From assembly GCA_038501625.1 (NCBI GenBank), contig JAZAYU010000015.1, positions 3,618,991 through 3,682,990 on the forward strand: 64,000 nucleotides of DNA, read 5' to 3'. Both the position numbers and the translations under genes were made by a program. How positions within the stretch are numbered: position 1 is the stretch's first letter; every line of letters starts with the position of its first letter. Below, piece after piece: positions 55,290 to 64,000 of the stretch. The stretch is from Corbicula japonica. Taxonomy: Eukaryota > Mollusca > Bivalvia > Venerida > Cyrenidae. The notes beneath the pieces are model-generated. The model saw only the letters and a program-made list of their open reading frames with translations, did no database searches and was not told the origin of the DNA.

Positions 55290-58200
55290 CTAGAATAAAT
55301 ACAACACATTTAAAAATATTAAACAAAGAGAACCATTGGCCTTATAAATGCTGTTCTGAAGATTAGTGCTAAAAAAACAAATACGGTTATAATTTCTATG
55401 ACTGCTGAGGTAGGTCACTAGGTCATAAATCATCATCTAAGGTCAGTTCTCCAACTAAACCTGTAGCTATGGTCTAAATTTGAAGGCTCGTACAATATAA
55501 GTGTACAATTTCATAAAAGGATCAATCCTGTAAAGTTTCATCAAAATCTGCCCTGCAGTTATGGAGATGTAATTACTAATTTAAAGCTAATTTCTACTTT
55601 CAGCTCTGACAGTCATCTTGTTCTGAAGACTGAAATGATTTAATTTATTTCTGTACAAACCAAGAAGCATTTCTTTTGAGTTTCATCAAAATCTTCCCCT
55701 TGGTTAAGAAGATGTTGTTTTAAGGTTTTCTATTTTTAGTTTCTGTGACCATCTTGTTCAACAGACCCGAAAGAGTTGAGTTATATTGGTGCAGCATTAT
55801 ATTATATATTCTACTGAGTTTCATGAAAATCCATTATGTGTATTAGAAGATGAGCTCATTTAAATCAATTGTTGACAAATCATAACGACGAACAACCACT
55901 GACAACATTATCTTACCACAAGCACTAAAGTGCTCAAGAAAGCTAATAAAAAATTAATGCATTAATATATTCTTACCAGTGCCTTGTTTTTTTTCTTCTT
56001 TTTTATCTTTGCATCCCATTCCAAATCAAATTCATTGTCACTGTCTGAAACAATATTTTAAGTGACAGTCATGAAAAATGAAACAAAGAAATCATGTAAA
56101 CAATGTTCCAGAAAAGCCAAAATAAAAAGCCAAAATCAAATAACTCAAATTATTGAGCAGAAACTGTATTATCATTTTTAAGAGAAGGCGACCTTGACCT
56201 GACTTGACTAAAACCAAATCCCAAGCTTTGTCTGCTCATACACAACATACAAATCAAATTTCTCAAAAACCCTCCATCTATGGTAATTGAGCAGAAACTG
56301 TTTTTCTTTTTTAGTAACAGTAACCCTGACCCGACCGCCTTCCTATCGAATGCTGAGTTAAGTTTGAACATAAATTACCTTCAAAAAAATTTCACCAAAT
56401 ACCTCTATTTTAATGCAATTGAATAAGCTGAAACTGTTATTTATCATTAGTATCAGTGACCTTGAACCGACTGGCCACAAATCCAATTCCAAGCTAGGTC
56501 TTTCTGCAAGCTTGCAATATCCAAAGTTTCAGCAAGATTTGTTTATCCAAACGGAGCTCAACAAAAACGGTTACCATGCCCAAGTAAATCTCTCACAACT
56601 ATGCAGGTTGGGACATACAGAAACATCTGGGGACATCCAGCAAAAACAAGCATCTGATTATTTGTTATTAGGCCTAATCGAAAGAATGAGTTCAATGAAA
56701 CACTAACCTTGCTCTGAGGAAACAGCTGGCATCTGATCTTGACTGGTTTATTAATGCCTGTGAGTCACAGCTATCCATAGAGCCGAGATGATCTGTAAAC
56801 TGCTCTACCGCCTCTTATCCTGAAATATTGGTAGATGTATTAAGAAATGTGAAGAGAGACAGACTACCTAAAAATTTGCGGAAATATTAACTGTTATGAT
56901 GAATTTATCACAACTTTAGTTAGGACCTGAAAAGATTTAATATTACATAACGCATGCTGACCTTGACCTTTATGAGCGGATCCTTACAATAACCTTTATT
57001 TTTGAAATTGGAACCTGGGGTTTGTTAGTGACCGAGTTTAACATTCCTGCCAAATGTTGCACAATGTGTGTCAAAGTTTTGGTCCGGACAGACATCGGAC
57101 TTGCAATTTGACAGTTAAATCGAGATCACCGTTTTAAGGCCCATTAATGATTAAGGTGGTATCATTTGTTATGGAATAGCTGAAGTGAGTTGGGTGTGTA
57201 AGATTCTAATTTTATGACAGTAAAATTGTTTCTCAGACTTCAAAGCTTCTTTCAGTTTGAAGTATCTTTGTGAAGCATGTGAATGTTAAATGTCATGCAA
57301 AAGTAAAAATATAAGAGAAATATATAGCAATTTCTTACCTTGATAAAAGACTTTCTATGGGAGTCCAAACTTCCTATACTTCAACTGATGTAAACAATTA
57401 ATGCCACAGGAAGACAGTCCATCACAAGGTCAACAATGTCTTAGAAGATAATTCATTAAAGAACAGTAGAAATGCACGAAAACAACATTCTTCAAGTGAC
57501 TGTTCAAAAAAACTTACATCCATTTTGTTTACAAGTTTATAAAGTAGGACTTCCCAAAATGCACTTGGTAATTGAAGGTATGGTGTACAATATAGGACAT
57601 CACTTTAAGGTTTCTGATAACATTCCAAATAATATTTACAAAAGAATACATATTTTCTACTAGTTTTAGAAGTGTTTTTGAAATGTTGGAAGGCTAATAA
57701 TTACATATTATTAGGTAAATTAGGTAAACAGTCTTATACATTGTAAAAATACTTCTCACCAATGTTTTAAACCCACCCTCTAGGTACCTGTTTCACTTGT
57801 GATCACATATTGAACATTTATTTATTACAGGAAACAGTTTTCTACATAGTATTGTATTGGAATGTTTCGTCAATAATAATAATACATGTTAGTATTTTTT
57901 CAGTCTAAATAAAGCTAATCTATTTTGCTATAGTTGGATAGCAATAAGGTATAAGAGGGCATTCAAAAAGTTTGCAAAAAGTACTACAATTTGTTTTAAA
58001 TTGTACAAAAAGCAAATTATCTTTCTGATTTCGCAGATTTGGCTATGTTGCATAAAACTAAATTATTTTACAAAAAATACTGCTATTTATATTTTCATAA
58101 GAAAATGGCAGTCTCTATGGCAACATCGCTCAAAGTAAAACATTTCATTGGTTTAAAGATAAGTACTATTTAACCTTCACTTTAGAAGGCAGATAATTCA

Positions 58201-61200
58201 ATAATAACATTGAAAGTTATGTCCTATATTGTACACCATACCTTGGATTTTTGAGAAATTTGTAAACAAACATGGATGCCAAATTTTTGTGTGAAGTCAC
58301 TTTAAGAATGTTGATTTTGTGCATTTCAGCTGTTGCTTAGTGAATAAGACTCTAAGACATTGTTGTCCTTATTATGGACTGTCTTTGTGTATCAATAATT
58401 GTTGACAAAAGTGGAAGTATAGGAAGTTCGGACTCCCACAGAGAGTCTGTTTTCAAGGTAAGAAATTGCTACCAATTACACTTTTATTTAGTTTTTGCAT
58501 GACTTTAAACATTCATATGCTCAGTAAATGATATGCGAAGCCACAAGAACTTTACAAGTCAGAAAACAAATGAACATTTATGAAATCATGATTTCACACA
58601 CCCATTTCAATTCAGCTCTTTGATATAACCTTAAGTCGAGCTCACCACAAGCGAGCTCAACAAGAGTTGTCAGAGGAGACAGCATGCTTGACTATTTGAT
58701 TCATTCAAGTGAAAAGGGGACATAATTTGACTGAAATGCATAATACTATCTGTTTTAATCTCTCACAACTGTACAGGTGGACACATACAGAAACATCTGG
58801 GGGAATCCAGCAAAAACAATTATCTAGTGATTTAATATTAACAACAAAGTCGAACTCACCGCCTCCAGGCTTAAAGTCGAGCTCAGCGTAAAGCGAGCTC
58901 AACAAAAATTGATACAATTCCCAAGTTTAAATCTTTCACAACTATGCAGGTTGGGACATCTAGAAACATCTAGGAATATGCATCATAAAGACTCCAAGCT
59001 TAGAAGTAATGAAACACTTACCTTGCTCTTAGGAAACAGCTGGCATCTGATCTATATTTGACTGGTTTATTAATGGCTGGGAGTCACCGCTATCCATGGA
59101 GTTGAGACGATCTGTAAACTGTTCTACCACCTCCAATCCTGAAATATTGGTAGACGTATAAAAGTTTAGAAATATGAATAGAGAACAGTTACTTAGAAAT
59201 TTGTTAAAATATTGATGTGATAAATTAAACATGGCCACAGCTCTGTATCTTGGGACCCTTAAAGATTTAATATTATCTAAGATAGTGCTGACCCTGACCA
59301 ATATGATGGCAACATTGGGTTTTTGAAAAACACTTATTTTCACAGATGTTACATATATGCAAAATACAAAAAAGATTGCTCACTGAATGTCAAAGTTATG
59401 TGCCGGACAAACTTTGAGAAGACTTTGAACCCAAAATTTGACCTTGATCTTTGAAATGGGAATGGGATTTGCACCTGATACTCTGTCTAACTGAGGTTAA
59501 CATTCATTCAAAAACCTGATTGCTCATGCATGTCAAAGTTATGGTTCCGATGGATACATGTATGTACGTAGGCATGCACACACACACACAACAGACTGCA
59601 AATGTGTCATGTACATGATATAAGTTGAGCTTACCACTAGCAAGCTTACCAAGTACAGCTCACTGCACGAGTTCGGTAAAATTGGCTCAAATTCCCAAGT
59701 TGTAAATCTCTCACAACTATGCACTTGAGGACATAAATAAACATCTGGGGACATGCAGCAAAAATATGCATCAAGTGATTTATTGTTAAGCCATACCTTG
59801 CTCTGAGGGAACAGCTGGCATCTGATCTATGTTTGACTGGTTTATTGATGGCTGGGAGTCACAGCTATCCATGGAGTCTAGACGATCGGTAAAGTTCTCT
59901 ACCGCCTCCAATCCTGAAATATTGGTAGATGTTTTTAGAAATGTTAAGAGACAAACCACCTAGAATTTGTGTAAATATTAAGCTCTTTTGGATATATTTG
60001 GATAAAAACTTAATGGGGTCCTACCGATATACAGAGTTATCTCAATATTCTGTCTTAAGTTACCTCCCTTTGTAACGTGCACCTGTCACTGGGTAGTTCC
60101 GGTCTGAGATTGACAATTGAAACAGACATGCAGTAGTTATCCGTGGTCCTTTCAAATGCATTTTTAAAGGGCCTGGTTGGTGAGAGTTTAGCCTAATGCA
60201 CAAAAAAATGTTTGATTATTATCATAGAATGGAAAAATGAAAATTTTATAGCGCAGCCAAGTGCATAATATTTAAATTTGCTCTTCAAACCATTTAATAT
60301 GTTGGACAGGTTTGTGTTTAACATCATTATGTTCGACCCCTTCGGTAACTAATAAAGAGTAAAAAAAATACACATTTCTTATGCTCAAAAATGATTTGAT
60401 GAAAAGAAAAGTAAGAAACTCTTAATAAACAGGTAGCCAAATTTTTAACAGATGTTAGTAAATAAAGATTGACGTCCGCATATGAAATGCACATTTACTT
60501 TTATACATGTTCTTTCATGACCATGGCAAGAAATTAAATAGATTTTTTAAAATAATTGGACATTTTCCTACAAATTAAATTTACACCATTCGGTTCATAG
60601 ATTTGTGTCATGTTCGTATTAACGTATTTTCCATTTTACTGCTCTTTCTTTCTCCAAAATGTTCGTTCTTATTCTTACACAATTAAAACATATTTAAACA
60701 TGGTTTCATAATGTTGTCACGTTTTTCTCTTTGTTTCAGAATTTTGTTAAGTTCATTTAGTTTTACAATCAATTTTAAATCATTTAATAAATAAAATGTT
60801 TGGGTAAAACTTTCCTGAGTGCTATTTTATTTAATTCAGTTTGGAGCGCATAAGATGCCAATATCAAATAGTCAATGTCTCGGTTCTCAAACAACAGTGT
60901 GACAATTAATTAGAATATTTAATCTCTAGTCAGTTTTCTAAAACAACACTATTACCCCCAACAAGCAACTTTTTCAACTTCTCACAAATCTACAACTGAA
61001 CTTCAAAAGACCTATATCACACCTGCAGCTGGTAAAACCCAGTGTTGCTAATTAGATTACGTAACATGGTCATAAAACACCAGGCCCTTTTCTTAATAAG
61101 CATTGTTTGCATGACTTAACGGTTATTGGCTTAAGTGAAAGTTTTAAAAATATTTAATTTCCATGCCAGCCAATCAATATATTTTCATAAAGGATACATG

Positions 61201-63172
61201 CGGTTACGTACATAGGTAAAGTTGCATTTAGTTATTAACATAAAATCAATTTACTAAGATGATGGTTATTTCTTATATGCTTGTTTCACTTTTTTTGTTC
61301 ATTCGACAATGCATTTTAACTTTGAAATCACTTTGAGACGTTTTATCTACACTTTTAACGCTACGCTTTATTACCCCTTCTAAACCGGAACTACCCAATC
61401 AGCAAGGGAAACCACTCTCAATGGGAGGTAACTGTGTTACCGGTAGGCCCCAATTCAGACTGGAAGAACAAGAGACTTGGCTGCCACAGTGTGTAGTAAT
61501 GTTCAGGCTGTTTTTGTATTCAAAACAAAACAATCTTCATATCTGCATCTCCTTGGTAGCTTATACCAGCCTGGTCACTAGCGTAGATTGAAGATTGAAC
61601 ATTTTAATCAGAGCTGACACTTCATCTCTTCCTCAGCATCATGCCAACATGACTACCCTTGGCCCAATAACAATGCCAATATAAATTCACTTGATTAATA
61701 ACATAATGCTGACTTCACCTTTATAAGCTGAACCTTGGGTTTGTTTAACTACACTCATTCTAAGTGATGTTAAACATACAAATGATGTAAAAATAAGATT
61801 GCACAATGTGTGTCAAAGTTATGGTCAGGACAGACACAAGAACTAGCACACACCCACACCTGACTGCCAATCTGACATCTTAGTTGAGCTCACCGATAGC
61901 AGGCTCACTAAATAGAGCTCACCACAAGCAAGCTCGACAAAAATGGTTCCAATTCCAAAGTTTTAAATCTCTCACAACTATGCAGGTGGGGACATACAGA
62001 AACATCTGGGGACATCCAGCAAAAACAAGCATCTGATTATTTATAATTAGGCCTAATCAAAAGAATGAGTTCAATGAAACACTAACCTTGCTCTCAGGGA
62101 ACAGCTGGCATCCGATCTATATATTTGACTGCCTGTGAGTCACAGCTATCCATGGAGTCGAGATGATCTGTAAACTGCTCTACCACCATTGGATGATCTG
62201 TAAACTGCTCTACCATGGTCTGACATTCTGTAAACTGCTCAACCACCGTCTGACAATCTGTAAACTAATCTACCACTGTCTGACGATCTGTAAACTGCTC
62301 TACCGCGATCTGACAATCTGTAAACTGCTCTACCTTCTTCAATCCTGAAATTTTGGTAAATGTATTTAGAAAGGTGAAAAGAGACCAAGCCACCTAGAAA
62401 GTTGTTTAAATATAGATAGATAAGTTTAATACTCACAGCTCTTCATCTTGGGACCCTAATACTAATAGTATAGTAATAGATTAAGCATTAAATAGCAAAG
62501 ATAATGCTGACCATGTCCTGTATGATAGGAATCTTGGTTTTTTTTCCAATACACAAATTTTCGCTAAGGTACAGTTTACTAAACATATATGCAAAATACA
62601 AACATTCAAGATTAATCGATGAATGTCAAGTTATGCGCCAGACAAACTTTGAGATGACCTTTAACTCCCATATTTGACCTAAACCTTCGAACTGGGAACC
62701 TGGTATTTGTGCCTAACTAAAGTTAAAATTTATTTCAAATATCAACAATATTGCTCAATGCATGTCAACATAATGGTCCGGATGGATGCACGTACACACT
62801 TATTGACACATATACACTAACACACAAATACACCAGACTGCCAATGTGACAACTTAGTCGAGCTCACCACTAACAGGCTCACCAATCAAGCTCACTACAA
62901 GCGAGCTCAACAAAAATGTTTACAATTCCCAAGTTGTGAATCTCTAACAACTATGCACTTGGGGACATAAAGAAACATATGGGGACAGGCAGCAAAAATA
63001 AGCATCTAGTGATTTATTGTTAAGCCTAATCAATGAGTCTTATAAAAACACTAACCTTGCTCTGAGGAAATAGCTTGCATCTGATCCATATATTTTGACT
63101 GGTTTATTAATGGCTGGGAGTCACAGCTATCCATGGAGTTGAGACAATCTGTAAACTCTACCACCTCCAATC
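55085..63172 (-). CDS. 3' part of an unrecognised gene with a five-fold tandemly copied exon
   Basis: Exons in transcript order are E5 63056-63172, E4 62087-62344, E3 59797-59913, E2 59022-59138, E1 56708-56819, then 55977-56044 and 55085-55289. E1-E5 are copies of one acidic exon (core DSMDSCDSQP-INQS, ending SSEQ or PSEQ), each entering with 2 nt and leaving with 1 nt, so any copy can be skipped or retained in frame. E5 and E3 are open; E4, E2 and E1 contain stops or a frameshift. The 68-bp exon encodes SDNEFDLEWDAK and a Lys run; the terminal exon is basic (GKPPTKQDVHSLQKKNPG ... KKNKIMKDLKL). The last junction is one nucleotide out of phase unless the A8 run at about 55989 is variable. 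The 5' part lies beyond the window. I do not recognise the family. Confidence 0.5.
55310..55970 (-). other. Intron between the last two exons of the tandem-exon gene
   Basis: It contains GTTTCATCAAAATCTGCCCT-type repeat units about 120-130 bp apart (three copies) and no coding exon, so it does not explain the phase mismatch across it. Confidence 0.4.
55977..56044 (-). CDS. Acidic then Lys-rich exon of the tandem-exon gene
   Basis: The acceptor is TTTCAG and the donor CTG|GTAAGA; 68 bp. Entry phase fits the tandem exons, giving EQ-D-SDNEFDLEWDAKIKKKKKNKAL. It contains an A8 run on the minus strand. Confidence 0.5.
56708..56819 (-). pseudogene. Tandem exon copy E1, frameshifted
   Basis: The acceptor and donor remain, but the first full codon is TAA and a 5-bp deletion (ATATA lost after AACCAGTCAA) shifts the frame; 112 bp. 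Confidence 0.5.
57151..58633. mobile_element. Long inverted-repeat element, ~1.48 kb
   Basis: Arms of ~450 bp: TAGCAATTTCTTACCTTGAT and GGGAGTCCAAACTTCCTATA near 57330-57380 are mirrored at 58390-58480, and GGTATGGTGTACAATATAGG (57577) is mirrored at 58222. TTAA occurs at both limits. It separates exon copies E1 and E2. Confidence 0.6.
59022..59138 (-). pseudogene. Tandem exon copy E2, nonsense mutation
   Basis: The strongest donor of the set (GTAAGT) and a good acceptor are retained; 117 bp. TCA has become TAA three codons before the exon end, so inclusion would truncate the protein. Confidence 0.5.
59797..59913 (-). CDS. Tandem exon copy E3, intact
   Basis: The acceptor is ATATTTCAG and the donor CAAG|GTATGG; 117 bp, fully open. 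It encodes LEAVENFTDRLDSMDS followed by CDSQPSINQSNIDQ and PAVPSEQ, the best guide to the ancestral exon. Confidence 0.55.
60014..61453. mobile_element. TIR element K, ~1.44 kb
   Basis: TGGGGTCCTACCG at the left and CGGTAGGCCCCAA at the right, then inverted AGTTACCTCCC and CTGGGTAGTTCCGGT blocks within ~100 bp of each end. The AT-rich interior lacks a transposase. It separates exon copies E3 and E4. Confidence 0.55.
62087..62344 (-). pseudogene. Tandem exon copy E4, expanded by a 30-bp internal repeat and broken
   Basis: Splice sites are kept (TTTCAG, CAAG|GTTAGT) and the length is 258 bp. About six copies of a 30-bp unit encode VEQFTDxQTV-like decapeptides in frame. Two in-frame stops (GATTAG in the third unit, CCCTGAGAG near the end) and loss of ten bases of the INQS region show decay. 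Confidence 0.55.
63056..63172 (-). CDS. Tandem exon copy E5, intact
   Basis: The acceptor is TCTTTCAG and the donor CAAG|GTTAGT; 117 bp, open. Relative to E3 it loses one codon (VE-FTD) and gains one (QSKYMDQ), so the frame is kept, which hints at selection on length. Confidence 0.5.
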
Positions 63173-63699
63173 CTGAAAGATTGATAAGACGTATTAAGAA
63201 ATGTGAAGAAAGACAGACCACTTAAAAATGTGTGGAACAATTAATTGTTATGATAAATTTCCCACAACTTTACATCTTGGGACCTGAAAAGATTTAGTAC
63301 TACTTTACATAAAGCTGACCTTGACCTCTATGATCGAAACCTTGGGTTTTTACGTTACACTCATTCTCACTGTTGTTAACATAATTATGCAAAATACATT
63401 ACAAACAAGATTGCTCAATGCATGTCAAATTTATGGGCCAGAAAAAAATTACATGACCTTTGACCCCCTTACTATAACCTTTACTTTTGAAATAGGAACC
63501 TGGTGGTCCTGTGTGGGACTTAGTTTTACATTCATGTCAAATATTGAACAATGTTTGTTAAAGTTGTAAACACTGCTGATTTACTGTTTTGAGCTATAAT
63601 GTCACATTTGAAATGCACGAGATGCTTGTGTATTATGGAAGTCAAGAAATTTTGAGCCTATGTCCTAGTTCTGGGATTTTGAAATTTTAAAAACACTAA
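63173..63699. other. Unique or duplicated intron sequence of the tandem-exon gene
   Basis: It repeats blocks seen in the units (GCTGACCTTGACCTCTATGA, AGATTGCTCAATGCATGTCA). No further exon was found before the window end. Confidence 0.4.
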
Positions 63700-63850
63700 T
63701 CTAGACTGTTCCATTAATGGTCAGAAACAACCTAATGAATCTAAAAGAGAACATTGTAGATCCTTATCAGATGGCAAAGATGTGCTGGCTGATCTGGATC
63801 TACAATATTCACCAATTCTATAAAGGCCTTAGTCTATGAAGTAATGGGCA
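63700..63850. mobile_element. MITE A, right half
   Basis: GTCAGAAACAACCTAATGAA, GTGCTGGCTGATCTGGATCT and TATAAAGGCCTTAGTCTATG; no TTAA end. Confidence 0.55.
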
Positions 63851-64000
63851 CTACAAAAGGATATCGGTGTATTTTCTGGTAAGAAATATCATTTACATGA
63901 ACCGCACTTCTAGCCCACAGGCTGCATGTATTGTAGTTTGTTAATGTAACCAGATCTGTAATGAGCATAGAGTGTAGGCTGCAGGTACAGGAGTCTTTTT

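Larger units (their letters stand above)
56400..63600 (-). repeat. Tandem exon-plus-intron duplication units
   Basis: Each exon copy is accompanied by the same intron blocks: GCAAAAACAAGCATCTGATT, TCTCACAACTATGCAGGT with GGGACATACAGAAACATCTG, GAGCTCACCACAAGCGAGCTC hairpins and GTGTGTCAAAGTTATGGTCC. A partial unit without an exon lies at 58700-58910. Divergence between units is substantial, so the duplication is old. Confidence 0.6.

Noticed and set aside
62163..62348. Plus-strand 61-codon repeat ORF (ICKLLYH words)
   Set aside because: It is the complement of the 30-bp coding repeat in exon copy E4, which fits the splice pattern on the minus strand.

Overview
The window is animal nuclear DNA, almost certainly from a bivalve mollusc. 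The genes are split into short exons with GT-AG introns, the background is AT-rich, and most of the sequence is interspersed repeats of kinds known from bivalves: foldback MITEs, tRNA-derived SINEs, non-LTR retrotransposon debris and pearl-like elements with ~155-170-bp tandem cores. No bacterial-style operon, CRISPR array or rRNA gene is present. Because the genes are spliced, they were found by reading exons with matching splice phases. Most uninterrupted ORFs are chance or repeat-derived.

Four gene loci can be supported. (1) Minus strand, 1850-6106: a complete five-exon gene for a 222-residue secreted protein consisting of one laminin G-like domain. (2) Plus strand, 10689-14176: RPA3, the small subunit of replication protein A, four exons, 120 residues. 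(3) Minus strand, 21683-27730: SRD5A3, polyprenol reductase, six exons, 296 residues, with a possible 5' UTR exon and promoter near 36.7 kb. (4) Minus strand, 55085-63172: the 3' part of an unrecognised gene in which one 39-codon, phase 1-1 exon has been copied five times. Two copies are intact and three are broken. A small PHD-finger-like exon or remnant lies at 36969-37073.

Layout. 0-6.4 kb: laminin G gene with SINEs in its introns. 6.4-10.5 kb: two decayed non-LTR retrotransposon fragments. 10.5-14.4 kb: RPA3 with TTAA-flanked MITEs crowding its splice sites. 14.4-21.4 kb: repeat-filled intergenic DNA, including a 2.3-kb pearl-like element. 21.4-27.8 kb: SRD5A3. 27.8-36.7 kb: repeats, probably its first intron. 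36.6-44.7 kb: CpG-rich promoter-like patches and several terminal-inverted-repeat elements. 44.7-50.0 kb: the strangest object here, a 5.3-kb composite inverted-repeat element built of CpG-dense CGTTATTTCG-type arrays and bounded by 6-bp direct repeats. 50-55 kb: microsatellite, a p53-half-site-like minisatellite, a hAT-type MITE with 8-bp target duplication and a mariner-like element. 55-63.7 kb: the tandem-exon gene with two further inserted elements.

The commonest repeat, here called MITE A, occurs about 30 times. It is a ~245-bp foldback with TTAA-CCCTTT ends, suggesting a piggyBac-type non-autonomous element. One copy supplies an AATAAA downstream of SRD5A3, and two sit within 25 nt of RPA3 splice sites. 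The genes have unrelated cellular roles and no functional linkage is implied.
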